Shown: in pieces, positions 7,172-15,010 of the stretch
Layout: each line of letters opens with the position of its first letter
Numbering within the stretch: the stretch's first letter is position 1
NCBI GenBank assembly: GCA_964651535.1
Contig: CAZYYE010000001.1
Coordinates: forward strand, 310,001-374,000
DNA from: Terrimesophilobacter sp964651535
GTDB taxonomy: Bacteria; Actinomycetota; Actinomycetes; Actinomycetales; Microbacteriaceae
Length of the DNA stretch: 64,000 nt
Direction of reading: 5' to 3'
Position numbers and translations under genes: made by a program
Notes under the pieces: generated by a model
The model's input: only the letters and a program-made list of their open reading frames with translations
What the model was told of the DNA's origin: nothing
Databases searched by the model: none

Positions 7172-8071
7172 GTGAAGTCGAGCGATGAGGCAGCGCAGAA
7201 AGACGCGGTGCTCGCTGAGTTCGACTGGAGCGTTCTCCCTCCCGGAAGCACGGCATCGAGATTCGCAGCGCCGAGCGGGGACCTCGCGTTCGTCGCCATG
7301 GGCGATGAGGATGCGCCGCGCGTCGTGCTCGTCCCCGGCGTGACGGGCTCGAAGGAAGACTTCTCGCGCATGCTGCCGGGCCTGGCCGAAGCCGGATATC
7401 TCGTGCAGAGTTACGACATCGCGGGGCAATTCGAATCCGCCGCCGCCGGCCCCTCGCACCGCGGCCCGGGCCGCGCTCACTACGACTACGAACTGTTCGT
7501 TGCGGACCTCATCGCCGTCCTCAAGTCCGGTCGCCGCCCTGCACACGTGCTCGGGTACTCGTTCGCAGGCGTCGTCGCCCAGATCGCCCTCGAGCGCAGA
7601 CCCGATCTGTTCGCCAGCATCAGCCTTCTCAGCACTCCGCCGCGGCCAGGCCAATCGTTCCGCACCGTCAAGCGGATCGGCTGGCTGTCCGGAATCACGG
7701 GCGGGAGGCTCGGGGCCGCCCTCATGATCTGGGGCATCCGCCTCAACGTCGTACCCGCAGACGCCGACCGGGTGAGGTTCGTCAAACACCGGCTCACGTT
7801 CACGCGGCGCAGCAGCGTTCGCGACGTCATCCGATTGATGAAACGCACTCCCGACCTGAGGCGCATGCTCGCCGAGTCGCCCATACCTAAGTTGGTGGCG
7901 GTCGGCAGGCACGACTTGTGGCCGGAAGAACTCCACCGGGAATTCGCCCGTGAAATTGGTGCGCAGTTCGCCGTGTACCCGACCGGGCACAGCCCCTGCG
8001 AGACCACCCCGAACCAACTCAATCGCGACTTGCTGGCACTGTTCGCAAGGTCGAGCGGCACAGCCCGCTAG
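7172..8071 (+). CDS. Alpha/beta hydrolase
   Basis: A 299-residue alpha/beta-hydrolase-fold enzyme. The oxyanion region is LVPGVTGSK (about residue 54), the nucleophile elbow is GYSFAG (Ser near residue 129), and the acid/base end reads VGRHDLW...GHSPCE with the catalytic His in GHS. There is no signal peptide. The GTG start at 7172 is chosen because the frame opens there; an ATG eight bases upstream stops after three codons. It overlaps the convergent glycosyltransferase gene by 4 bp at the 3' end. The ester or amide substrate is not predictable. Confidence 0.85.
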   Translation: MKSSDEAAQKDAVLAEFDWSVLPPGSTASRFAAPSGDLAFVAMGDEDAPRVVLVPGVTGSKEDFSRMLPGLAEAGYLVQSYDIAGQFESAAAGPSHRGPGRAHYDYELFVADLIAVLKSGRRPAHVLGYSFAGVVAQIALERRPDLFASISLLSTPPRPGQSFRTVKRIGWLSGITGGRLGAALMIWGIRLNVVPADADRVRFVKHRLTFTRRSSVRDVIRLMKRTPDLRRMLAESPIPKLVAVGRHDLWPEELHREFAREIGAQFAVYPTGHSPCETTPNQLNRDLLALFARSSGTAR

Positions 8072-8811
8072 GTGCTTTCCGCCGTCCGCCGCGCGTCACG
8101 CCTCTCCCGCGGTGAGGGGAAATCCTGGTTCATCCGGATCGTGCGCCACGCCCACACGAGCCGCCTCGACAGCCCAGGCCAGTTGTCGAACGGGCGCGCC
8201 GAGATCCCCACGCGCAACCGCGAATCGTAGAGGACCTCCATGTCCGGCTGGATGCGAAAGCTGATGTAGAGGTCGTCATGGACGTGCGCGAGCGTGGGGT
8301 CCACGAGGGGCCGGATGCGGCTCCACGCCCGGGCACGGATCGCCATGTTCGAGCCGAAGAGCGGCGGGTGACCCAGGTACAGGCCAATGGCAAGGAAGTA
8401 TCCGCCAATGTAGACGACGCGGCCGAGCCAGCACACGAGGGGGCCCGCGCCGTAAAAGTCGCCCGGCCCGGTCACTGCGGCCAGACCTCGGTCGCCGCGG
8501 AACGTCCGGTCCACTCGCTCCAGCCAATCCGGCGGCGGAACGGAATCGGCATCCAGCCGGGCCAGGATGTCCCCCGTCGCTGCGTCGAAACCCGCCGTAG
8601 TCGCGGGAAGAATTCCACGCACGGGTTGAGAGATGACGCGAGCACCTCCCGCCCGTGCCACCTCGGCGCTGTTGTCGGTGCAGCCGTTGTCCACGACGAT
8701 GATTTCGTCTGCTGGCCGCGACTGAGCGGCCAGGGCATCCAGACACGTACGCAACATGGTCGCGTCATTGAGAACCGGAATCACCACAGATATCGAGGCC
8801 ATCGTAGGCAT
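8068..8811 (-). CDS. Family 2 glycosyltransferase
   Basis: A 247-residue GT-A fold glycosyltransferase. The N-terminus ISVVIPVLNDATML and the block IIVVDNGCTDNSAEVARAGG bind the nucleotide sugar; LARLDADS carries the metal-binding DxD, and HDDLYISFR matches the catalytic ED region. A hydrophobic stretch (VYIGGYFLAIGLYLG) in the middle suggests membrane association, as in enzymes acting on lipid carriers. The first ATG (8811) is used; a second ATG three codons on is equally possible. No polysaccharide cluster surrounds it, so the acceptor is unknown. Confidence 0.85.
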   Translation of the reverse strand: MPTMASISVVIPVLNDATMLRTCLDALAAQSRPADEIIVVDNGCTDNSAEVARAGGARVISQPVRGILPATTAGFDAATGDILARLDADSVPPPDWLERVDRTFRGDRGLAAVTGPGDFYGAGPLVCWLGRVVYIGGYFLAIGLYLGHPPLFGSNMAIRARAWSRIRPLVDPTLAHVHDDLYISFRIQPDMEVLYDSRLRVGISARPFDNWPGLSRRLVWAWRTIRMNQDFPSPRERRDARRTAEST

Positions 8812-8856
8812 GATCTTATGATGATCCGCCCGCTACCTCACTCGGGACCACGACGG

Positions 8857-9144
8857 TCACTCCGTCAGGTCCGACAGGCGCTTCATGAGTTGGCGGTTTG
8901 TTGCTTCCAGGTCCAGCACGCGGCGCGCTCCAGCGAGGTTCACGCCTTCCTCCAGAAGTGCGACGATTCTGCGCAGTACCGTCACGTCGCGCTCGCTGTA
9001 CCGCCTGGTCCCACCCGCTGTGCGCACCGGGGTGAGGAGCCCCTTTCGTTCGTAGAGGCGAAGGGCTTGTTCGCGAGCGCCGGACAGTTCGGCGGCGACG
9101 GTAATACCGTAAACACCCCGTGTGGATTCAGAGTCGTTCGTCAC
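8857..9144 (-). CDS. MerR-family regulator (HspR-like), divergent from hsp20
   Basis: A 95-residue MerR-type protein with GVYGITVAAELSGAREQALRLYERKGLL as winged helix 1 and GTRRYSERDVTVLRRIVALLEEG as the wing and second helix, ending in a short coiled-coil (EATNRQLMKRL). Size and order match HspR-like repressors of heat-shock genes, and the gene is divergent from hsp20, so hsp20 is the likely target. The start is GTG with GGAG 6 bases upstream. It lacks the C-terminal ligand-binding domain of larger MerR proteins, in keeping with a temperature- or chaperone-linked repressor. Confidence 0.85.
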   Translation of the reverse strand: MTNDSESTRGVYGITVAAELSGAREQALRLYERKGLLTPVRTAGGTRRYSERDVTVLRRIVALLEEGVNLAGARRVLDLEATNRQLMKRLSDLTE

Positions 9145-9165
9145 CAGATTCTCCAGATTTCAGGC

Positions 9166-9194
9166 TTGAATTTCTCATCGAAGAGAGATATAAA
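9166..9194 (+). promoter_or_regulatory. hsp20 promoter
   Basis: TTGAAT (9166-9171) and TATAAA (9189-9194) lie 17 bp apart, a good housekeeping-sigma promoter pointing to hsp20. The predicted transcription start is near 9201, leaving a leader of about 60 nt. CTTGAAT at 9165-9171 resembles one half of the HspR (HAIR) consensus, but no matching second half is present at the usual distance. Confidence 0.65.
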
Positions 9195-9204
9195 ATCTAT
9201 ACCA

Positions 9205-9224
9205 CTCGACATAGATGTGTCGAG
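9205..9224. promoter_or_regulatory. Operator-like dyad between hspR-like gene and hsp20
   Basis: A perfect 7-bp inverted repeat with a 6-bp centre, CTCGACA-TAGATG-TGTCGAG, flanked by AAATCT/AGATTT further out. It sits just after the predicted hsp20 transcription start, where a bound repressor would block initiation or escape. The divergent MerR-family protein is the obvious candidate to bind it. Confidence 0.6.
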
Positions 9225-9260
9225 ATTTCCCTAGACAAGTGAAATGGAGGAGTTCGAGAA

Positions 9261-9701
9261 ATGCTGTTGCAACACGACCCTTTCCGCGACCTCGACCGGC
9301 TCACGCAGCAGGTCTTCGGGACCGTCGCCAGACCGAGCAGTATGCCCCTGGACGCGTGGCGCGAGGACGACGAATTCGTGGTCGAACTCGACCTGCCGGG
9401 CATCGACCCCGACCGGCTGGACATCGATGTCGAGCGCAACGTGCTCACAATCCGCGCCGAGCGCCTGAGCAATGTTCCGGATGCTGCCAACATGGTGGCG
9501 GCCGAGCGTTCGTGGGGCGTCTTCAGCCGCCAGTTGGTCTTGGGCGATGCACTCAACACCGACAAGGTCGATGCGGACTACACGGCCGGAGTGTTGAGAT
9601 TGCGAATCCCCATCGCTGAGCAGGCCAAGCCTCGCAAGATTGCGATCTCGAGTCGCGATTCCCTCGAAGGCAAAAAGGAGCGCAAGCGGATCAGCGCGTA
9701 G
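9261..9701 (+). CDS. Hsp20 small heat-shock protein
   Basis: A 146-residue alpha-crystallin-domain chaperone that forms oligomers and holds unfolding proteins. The domain runs from about residue 28 (MPLDAWREDDEFVVELDLPG) through DPDRLDIDVERNVLTI to the C-terminal YTAGVLRLRIPI, with the AxxxGVLxLxIP signature intact, then an IAIS-like IxI tail. The N-terminal arm HDPFRDLDRLTQQVF is typical of actinobacterial Hsp20. GGAGG lies 13 bases upstream of the ATG. It is transcribed from its own promoter and probably controlled by the divergent MerR-type regulator. Confidence 0.93.
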   Translation: MLLQHDPFRDLDRLTQQVFGTVARPSSMPLDAWREDDEFVVELDLPGIDPDRLDIDVERNVLTIRAERLSNVPDAANMVAAERSWGVFSRQLVLGDALNTDKVDADYTAGVLRLRIPIAEQAKPRKIAISSRDSLEGKKERKRISA

Positions 9702-9722
9702 CGCGCGGTATCAGGATGGGGT

Positions 9723-10004
9723 GTGACAGTGACGATGTCAGCGGCAAGGGCCGCCACCACCGTTCCGAAAGGCGATCTCATCGCCCTGGAAGTGCTGCTC
9801 CTCGATCGGGACTGGGTCGCCGCCGAGTTTGCGGCGATCATGAACGCCTCCGGGTTCCGTGACACGACCGGTGTCGCAACCCTGAGCCCCCGGCCATCCG
9901 AAACGGCGCGGCGCCGCTTTGAGCGGGAGAGTGGGGCCCACGCGCGGGACGCTCTGGCTGGACCGCGCGGTGACGTGAAGGTGCGGTCGCCTCCGGAGAG
10001 GTGA
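9723..10004 (+). CDS. Hypothetical 93-residue protein
   Basis: The protein has a defined helical centre (GDLIALEVLLLDRDWVAAEF followed by AAIMNASGF) and an Arg-rich, low-complexity C-terminus, with high GC at third codon positions like true genes nearby. The N-terminus is uncertain: GTG at 9723 or ATG at 9735. It lies 21 bp after hsp20 with no terminator between, so it may be co-induced by heat. No family is recognised. Confidence 0.45.
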   Translation: MTVTMSAARAATTVPKGDLIALEVLLLDRDWVAAEFAAIMNASGFRDTTGVATLSPRPSETARRRFERESGAHARDALAGPRGDVKVRSPPER

Positions 10005-10017
10005 CTATTCACGATGC

Positions 10018-10068
10018 GCCCGGAGCCCCGGTGTAGGGCTCCGGGCCAGACCGGGGCACGTTGCCCCG
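10018..10068 (+). promoter_or_regulatory. Tandem hairpins in the leader of the 81-aa gene
   Basis: Two perfect stem-loops follow each other: an 11-bp stem GCCCGGAGCCC/GGGCTCCGGGC with a 7-base loop (10018-10046), and a 7-bp stem CGGGGCA/TGCCCCG with a 3-base loop (10052-10068). They end 29 bp before the ATG of the next gene and 12 bp before its ribosome site. Neither is followed by a T-run, so a simple terminator is less likely than a structured leader or mRNA-stabilising element. Confidence 0.55.
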
Positions 10069-10097
10069 CAAGAGGCAAGCGGAAGGAGTTGAGGACT

Positions 10098-10343
10098 ATG
10101 ACAATGACGCTGGAGCGACCACGGGAGAATGTGCGCGAATCCGCGCACTTCCTGCAATGGCGCGCTCATCAAGCCGGAGTGTGGCTTGCCTATCAGTCCC
10201 ATCGCTTCGTCGGCATGGTTGAAGAGAGCTGGGGCAACGGATTCACCGCGACGACGAGGCTCGGGCGAACTGTCGGGCAGTTCCCGACGCTCGGGCAGGC
10301 GAAGTCCGCACTCGAAAGCGCCGCCGTCGAATCCTCGCTGTAG
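10098..10343 (+). CDS. Hypothetical 81-residue protein behind a hairpin leader
   Basis: A small soluble protein: a polar N-terminus (MTMTLERPREN), then HFLQWRAHQAGVWLAYQSHR and FVGMVEESWGNGFTATT, and a C-terminal helix TLGQAKSALESAA. The middle looks like a beta-sheet with Trp at regular places. The start at 10098 is supported by GGAAGGAG 10 bases upstream. The gene is preceded by two strong hairpins and followed by a long stem-loop, so it can be expressed on its own or with the genes after hsp20. I recognise no family; a stress role is only suggested by position. Confidence 0.65.
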   Translation: MTMTLERPRENVRESAHFLQWRAHQAGVWLAYQSHRFVGMVEESWGNGFTATTRLGRTVGQFPTLGQAKSALESAAVESSL

Positions 10344-10387
10344 CGGCGGACGCACGCGCGCTCCCTAAGCCATTCCCGACGGCGCCG

Positions 10388-10422
10388 GTGCGGCCGGGAC
10401 CGCCGACAGGTTCCGGCCGCAC
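10388..10422. terminator. Stem-loop terminator after the 81-aa gene
   Basis: A perfect 10-bp GC-rich stem GTGCGGCCGG/CCGGCCGCAC with a 15-base loop. It has no T-run, which is common for actinobacterial terminators. It separates the heat-shock-adjacent genes from the tetR gene. Confidence 0.6.
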
Positions 10423-10486
10423 GGGCGCGGCGCCGAGCTAGTCCCTCCGCCGAATATGCTGGTGTGCGGACAGTCAAAGAGGAGCG

Positions 10487-11113
10487 ATGGCAGAGAGCAA
10501 AACCGCCGCGCGCACCGGGCGCTCGCCGAAAGGCGCAGTCAAACGCGAGGCGATTCTGGATGCGGCGCTCGCCGTGTTCGGCGAGGTGGGCCTCCACGGT
10601 GCGTCGCTTCGCGAGATCGCGAGCCGGGTCGACGTGAGCCACCAGTCGCTCATGCACTACTTTCCGACCAAGAACGAACTGCTCATGGCGGTGTTGCGCC
10701 GACGCGACGAACGCCTGCGCCGGCACTTCACCGATGAGGGCGGTATGGCGCTCGGCGAGCTTCTGTCTCTCGCCGAGGACAACGCGGGGATGCCGGGCGT
10801 CATCGAGCTGTACAACATGGCATCGGCGGAGGCGACGAACAGCGAACATCCGGCGCACGCCTATTACGCCGAGTTCTACGAGAGCATCATCGCCTCGAGC
10901 GCGCGATACCTGCAGCGTGCTGCAGATCGCGGCGCCCTGCGGGAAGGATGGACGCCGGAGACGGCGGCGCGCGCGATCCTCGGGATGATGGACGGATTGC
11001 AGCTCCAATGGCTCTACGACCGCGACGATGTTCATGTGGCGAAGACATTGAACTTGCTGGTCAGCAGCATAATTTCGGTACCGCTCGCCGATCTGGACGG
11101 GCCCGCGAAATAA
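10487..11113 (+). CDS. TetR-family transcriptional regulator
   Basis: A 208-residue TetR/AcrR regulator. The N-terminal HTH is clear: KREAILDAALAVFGEVGLHG then SLREIASRVDVSHQSLMHYF (residues about 19-62). The C-terminal ligand domain is divergent. GAGGAG precedes the ATG. It lies 39 bp upstream of putA in the same direction, and a 16-bp dyad fills most of that gap, so it probably represses putA and responds to proline or a related molecule; this is inference from position. A read-through transcript from tetR into putA is also possible. Confidence 0.9.
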   Translation: MAESKTAARTGRSPKGAVKREAILDAALAVFGEVGLHGASLREIASRVDVSHQSLMHYFPTKNELLMAVLRRRDERLRRHFTDEGGMALGELLSLAEDNAGMPGVIELYNMASAEATNSEHPAHAYYAEFYESIIASSARYLQRAADRGALREGWTPETAARAILGMMDGLQLQWLYDRDDVHVAKTLNLLVSSIISVPLADLDGPAK

Positions 11114-11114
11114 A

Positions 11115-11146
11115 CTTGCCACTTGGCAAGGTTTAGGGACTATTCT
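11115..11146 (+). promoter_or_regulatory. putA promoter with operator dyad
   Basis: CTTGCCA-CT-TGGCAAG (11115-11130) is a perfect 7-bp inverted repeat with a 2-bp centre. Its left arm contains TTGCCA (11116-11121), a fair -35, and TATTCT (11141-11146) follows at 19 bp. The expected transcription start is at or next to the putA ATG (11153), and no ribosome site precedes that ATG, so putA mRNA is probably leaderless. The dyad is a likely TetR-type operator. Confidence 0.6.
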
Positions 11147-11152
11147 GGCATC

Positions 11153-14100
11153 ATGGCCAAGTCTTCCTCTGTGCGCGCACGCCCATCGGCCTCCGCGCAC
11201 GACACCACCCCCGCGCTCCCCGAGACGATCGGCAACGATGCCGTCGAGCTCGCCCGCGACTGGGCGCGGCGGGGCGCCGAGAACGGAACGGACGGCTCGG
11301 CCGCACTCCTTGCGCAAGTGCTCAAGGACGAGAACGGCCTCGACTTCACGATCGGATTCGTGGACCGCGTCATCCGCCCGGAGGACCTCCGCGTCGCCGC
11401 CCGCAATCTCGCCTACCTTGCGAGGCGCACCCCCGCATTCCTGCCCTGGTACATGAAGTTCGCTATCCGACTCGGCGGCCTCGTCGCCCCGATCCTGCCG
11501 TGGCCGGTCGTTCCGATCGCCCGAGCCGTGCTGCGCCAGATGCTCGCGCACCTCATCGTGGATGCGCGCCCGGCCAAGCTCGGGCCCGCCATCGCCCGGT
11601 TGAAGAAGCCCGGCATCCGGCTCAACATCAACCTGCTCGGCGAGATCGTGCTCGGCAAAGCCGAAGCCGAGCGCCGCCTTGAAGGCACGAAGAAGCTCCT
11701 GCAGCGCCCGGATGTCGACTACGTCTCCATCAAAGTGTCCTCGATCGAGAGCCAGCTCAACCTGTGGGCGTTCGACGAGACGGTCGAGCGCGTACGCAAG
11801 CGCCTCACGCCGCTGTACGAACTCGCCGCAAAAAGCCCGACCCCCAAATTCATCAACATGGACATGGAGGAGTACCGCGACCTCCACCTCACGATCGCGG
11901 TGTTCGAGGCCATCCTCGACCAGCCCCAGCTGCTGAAGCTCGAGGCGGGCATCGTGCTTCAGGCCTACCTTCCGGATGCGCTCGCCGCCTACCAGCACAT
12001 CGTCGAGTGGTCGACGGCGCGGGTCGCCCGCGGCGGGGCGCCGGTGAAGATCCGCCTCGTGAAGGGCGCGAACCTCGCCATGGAGACCGTCGAAGCGACC
12101 CTGCACGGCTGGGAGCTCGCGACGTGTCACAGCAAACAGGCGACCGACACGAATTACAAGCGCGTGCTCGACTGGGCGCTCACGCGCGAACGCACGACGG
12201 CCGTGCGCATCGGAGTCGCGGGCCACAACCTGTTTGACGTCGCGTTCGCGCACTTGCTCGCCGAAGCGCGCGGCGTCTCCGACCACGTCGACTTCGAGAT
12301 GCTGCTCGGCATGGCCGAGGGCCAGGCGGATGCCGTGCGCAAGGACGTCGGCGGCCTGCTGCTCTACACGCCCGTCGTGCTTCCGCAGGAGTTCGACGTC
12401 GCAATCGGCTACCTCGTGCGCCGGCTCGAGGAGAATGCGAGCCAGGAAAACTTCATGTCGGCCGTATTCGAACTCGTCGATAACGAAGAACTGTGGAACC
12501 GCGAGCGCGACCGTTTCCTCGCGTCGCTTGCGGACCTCGACACGGTCGTGCCGAAGCCCAACCGCCAGCAGTCCCGCCTCGCCCCGCACACGCCCTTTGG
12601 CGCCGAGTTCGCGAACACCCCGGATACCGACCCCGCGCTCCCCGCCAACCGAGAGTGGGGCACGAAGGTGCTCAGCGCGGTGGAGAAGAGTCCTCTCGGC
12701 GTCGACATCGTCGCGGCGGCCGCCGTGGCCGACGAGAAGCAGCTCGACGCCGTGTTTGCGCGCGTCCTTCCTGCCGCGAAGGGCTGGGCCGCCCTCGGCG
12801 GCAAGGGCCGCGCGGCGATCCTTCGCAAGGCCGCCGACGTGCTCGAGGAAAGCCGCGGCGACCTCATCGAGGTCATGGCCGCCGAGGCGGGCAAGACGAT
12901 CGGCGAGGGCGACGTGGAGGTGAGCGAGGCGATCGACTTCGCCCGCTACTACGCGCAGCTCGCAGAAGAACTCGAAAACGTGGATGGCGCGAAGTACACG
13001 CCGTCGCAGCTCATCGTCGTGACTCCGCCGTGGAACTTCCCCGTCGCGATCCCCGCAGGCTCGACGCTCGCTGCGCTCGCTTCGGGCGCATCCGTCATCA
13101 TCAAACCTGCGAAGCAGGCGCAGCGCTCCGGGGCGGTCATGGTGGACGCGCTCTGGCGGGCTGGCGTGCCGCGCGACGTGCTCGCGCTCGTGGACCTCAA
13201 GGACCGCAGCCTCGGCGAGAAGATGGTGGCGCACCGCCAAGTGGATCGCGTGATTCTCACGGGCGGCTACGAGACGGCCGAGCTGTTCCGCTCGTGGCGG
13301 CCGGAGCTGAACATCCTTGCCGAGACGAGCGGCAAGAACGCGATCATCGTCACGCCCTCCGCCGACATCGACCTGGCCGTGTCCGACGTCGTGAAGAGCG
13401 CGTTCGGCCACGCGGGGCAGAAGTGTTCGGCCGCGAGCCTCGTGATCCTGGTCGGGTCCGTTGGCCGATCTGAACGGTTCGAGCGGCAGCTCGTGGATGC
13501 CGTGACGACGCTGCGCGTCGGCTACCCGAGCGATCCGACGACGCAAATGGGTCCGATCATCGAGGCCGCCAACGGCAAGCTCAAGAAGGGTCTCACCGAG
13601 CTGGGCCCTGGCGAGCGCTGGCTGCTGGAACCCGAACGGCTCGACGAGAGCGGCCGCTTGTGGTCGCCTGGAGTGCGCACCGATGTGACGCCGGGCAGCT
13701 ACTACCATCTCACCGAATTCTTCGGGCCGATCCTCGGCATCATGCGCGCGGCGACCCTCGAAGAAGCGATCCGCCTGCAGAACCAGGTCGACTACGGGCT
13801 CACCGCGGGGCTGCACTCGCTCAACCCTGATGAGCTCGCCACGTGGCTCGCCACAGTCGAGGCCGGAAACCTGTACGTGAACCGAGGCATCACCGGGGCG
13901 ATCGTGCGCCGGCAGCCGTTCGGCGGGTGGAAGCGCTCCGTCGTCGGCGCGAGCACGAAGGCCGGCGGCCCGAACTACCTCGTGCACCTCGGATCGTGGA
14001 AGAGCGCGAAGGCCACGACTCCCGATTCGGTGCAGCTTTCGGATGCGGTTGCCGCGATCGTTGCCGCTTCGGGCTCGGACTTCGTCACGCGTGCCGCGCG

Positions 14101-14656
14101 CAGCGACCAGGCGGAGTGGGAGCGCGAGTTCGGCGTCGCGAAGGACGTGTCGGCGTTGGGCGTCGAGCGGGACGTGTTCCGCTACCGCCCGCTGCCGGTG
14201 ACGGTTCGGTTGAATGCGGGCGGCTTGGTCGACGAGCTCGCGCGCGTCGTCGCCGCCGGTGTCCGGGCCGGCGGGTTGCTCGCCAACGGGGAGGCCGCTG
14301 ACCGTGACAAGACCGGGCGCAATGTCTCGGTGAGTGTTGCGGAGCGGCTGCCTGCAGAGCTTGAGCGGGCGATCAAGGCGACCGGGGCATCCGTCTCGGT
14401 GGAAAGCGACGAGGAATGGCTCGCACGTGCGCGCGACGGAAAGCTCGACACGTCGCGGGTGCGGCTGGTCGGTGGCGGTCACGTCGCTCTCGCGGAGGCG
14501 CTCGGCGGAAGCCCCGACGTCGCGATCTACTCGGAGACCGTGACGGAGGCAGGCCGCGTTGAGCTCTTGCCGTTCCTGCGCGAGCAGGCGATCGCGATCA
14601 CGGCGCACCGTTTCGGCAACCCGGACCACTGGTCCGAGGCCGTGCTGCCGCTCTGA
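11153..14656 (+). CDS. putA: Bifunctional proline dehydrogenase / glutamate-semialdehyde dehydrogenase
   Basis: A 1167-residue enzyme that converts proline to glutamate: FAD-dependent proline dehydrogenase at the N-terminus (about residues 80-450, with YVSIKVSSIES, MDMEEYRDL and KGANLAMET) and NAD-dependent pyrroline-5-carboxylate/glutamate-semialdehyde dehydrogenase in the middle (about 510-990). The second half shows PPWNFPVAIPAG, the catalytic Glu in AETSGKNA (about residue 724) and the catalytic Cys in GHAGQKCSAA (about 759). A further 150 residues follow, as in longer PutA types. There is no ribbon-helix-helix DNA-binding domain, so regulation must come from another protein, probably the upstream TetR. 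The start is ATG 11153, not the earlier in-frame TTG-like frame opening at 11123, which lies in the operator. Confidence 0.95.
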   Translation: MAKSSSVRARPSASAHDTTPALPETIGNDAVELARDWARRGAENGTDGSAALLAQVLKDENGLDFTIGFVDRVIRPEDLRVAARNLAYLARRTPAFLPWYMKFAIRLGGLVAPILPWPVVPIARAVLRQMLAHLIVDARPAKLGPAIARLKKPGIRLNINLLGEIVLGKAEAERRLEGTKKLLQRPDVDYVSIKVSSIESQLNLWAFDETVERVRKRLTPLYELAAKSPTPKFINMDMEEYRDLHLTIAVFEAILDQPQLLKLEAGIVLQAYLPDALAAYQHIVEWSTARVARGGAPVKIRLVKGANLAMETVEATLHGWELATCHSKQATDTNYKRVLDWALTRERTTAVRIGVAGHNLFDVAFAHLLAEARGVSDHVDFEMLLGMAEGQADAVRKDVGGLLLYTPVVLPQEFDVAIGYLVRRLEENASQENFMSAVFELVDNEELWNRERDRFLASLADLDTVVPKPNRQQSRLAPHTPFGAEFANTPDTDPALPANREWGTKVLSAVEKSPLGVDIVAAAAVADEKQLDAVFARVLPAAKGWAALGGKGRAAILRKAADVLEESRGDLIEVMAAEAGKTIGEGDVEVSEAIDFARYYAQLAEELENVDGAKYTPSQLIVVTPPWNFPVAIPAGSTLAALASGASVIIKPAKQAQRSGAVMVDALWRAGVPRDVLALVDLKDRSLGEKMVAHRQVDRVILTGGYETAELFRSWRPELNILAETSGKNAIIVTPSADIDLAVSDVVKSAFGHAGQKCSAASLVILVGSVGRSERFERQLVDAVTTLRVGYPSDPTTQMGPIIEAANGKLKKGLTELGPGERWLLEPERLDESGRLWSPGVRTDVTPGSYYHLTEFFGPILGIMRAATLEEAIRLQNQVDYGLTAGLHSLNPDELATWLATVEAGNLYVNRGITGAIVRRQPFGGWKRSVVGASTKAGGPNYLVHLGSWKSAKATTPDSVQLSDAVAAIVAASGSDFVTRAARSDQAEWEREFGVAKDVSALGVERDVFRYRPLPVTVRLNAGGLVDELARVVAAGVRAGGLLANGEAADRDKTGRNVSVSVAERLPAELERAIKATGASVSVESDEEWLARARDGKLDTSRVRLVGGGHVALAEALGGSPDVAIYSETVTEAGRVELLPFLREQAIAITAHRFGNPDHWSEAVLPL

Positions 14657-14796
14657 CGAAATCCCCTCGAAAGACACCGTTCAGCCGCTTTAAGGGGCAT
14701 ATTCCGTATGGGACGGGCTCCCGCGCGCCCACGAATGTCGGTAGCACGGCGTATTCTTGGAAAAAGTTCGCGACACGCCGAAACCACAACATGTAG

Positions 14797-14830
14797 GGGA
14801 ATGACACGGGTGTGATTCCCGTTATATAGT
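14797..14830 (+). promoter_or_regulatory. Promoter with 24-bp dyad ahead of the 27-aa peptide gene
   Basis: GGGAATGACAC-GG-GTGTGATTCCC (positions 14797-14820) is a dyad with a single mismatched pair. ATGACA inside its left arm (14801-14806) and TATAGT (14825-14830), 18 bp apart, make a plausible promoter with a start near 14837. The dyad covers the -35, the usual place for a repressor site. It belongs to the small peptide gene that follows. Confidence 0.55.
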
Positions 14831-14843
14831 AGGAGACCACGTG

Positions 14844-14878
14844 GGGGCCGGATTGGTTCCTATCCAGTTTCCGGCTCC
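14844..14878 (+). promoter_or_regulatory. Leader hairpin of the 27-aa peptide gene
   Basis: A 9-bp stem, GGGGCCGGA with TCCGGCTCC (one G-U pair), encloses a 17-base loop in the predicted 5' untranslated region. It ends 12 bases before the AGGAGG ribosome site, leaving that site open. It could protect the mRNA or gate translation. Confidence 0.45.
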
Positions 14879-14901
14879 AATTACAGACTTAGGAGGTCAC
14901 C

Positions 14902-14985
14902 ATGGAGAACGACACCGACAGCGTTGGCGGTTACGCAGTTCCCGTCGACCCAATGGATCTTCTGCAGTGCGACAGCTGCCAGTAG
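14902..14985 (+). CDS. 27-residue CxxC peptide with its own promoter and terminator
   Basis: A very short gene with unusually complete signals: promoter dyad, leader hairpin, perfect TTAGGAGGT ribosome site 4-5 bases from the ATG, and a strong terminator 25 bp after the stop. The peptide starts MENDTDSVGGYAVPVDP and ends MDLLQCDSCQ. It is acidic, has a GGYAVPVDP turn region and a C-terminal Cys-x-x-Cys directly before the final Gln; it has no signal peptide or membrane segment. The codons are GC-rich at third positions. I do not recognise a characterised family. Possible roles are a metal- or redox-sensing microprotein, a precursor of a modified peptide (no modification enzyme is near), or a cysteine-sensing leader peptide for the dehydratase-murB operon that follows. 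Confidence 0.7.
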   Translation: MENDTDSVGGYAVPVDPMDLLQCDSCQ

Positions 14986-15010
14986 GCAGCGCACTGACGT
15001 AATCCCCCAG

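Noticed and set aside
9165..9185. A HAIR element (HspR box) ahead of hsp20
   Set aside because: Only one half (CTTGAAT) is present; the second half does not match at N7, so I call the separate dyad at 9205-9224 instead.
10193..14677. A 1494-codon open frame antisense to putA
   Set aside because: It is an artefact of high-GC codon bias: the opposite strand of a long GC-rich gene stays open. It has Arg/His-rich composition and no domain, while putA is unmistakable.
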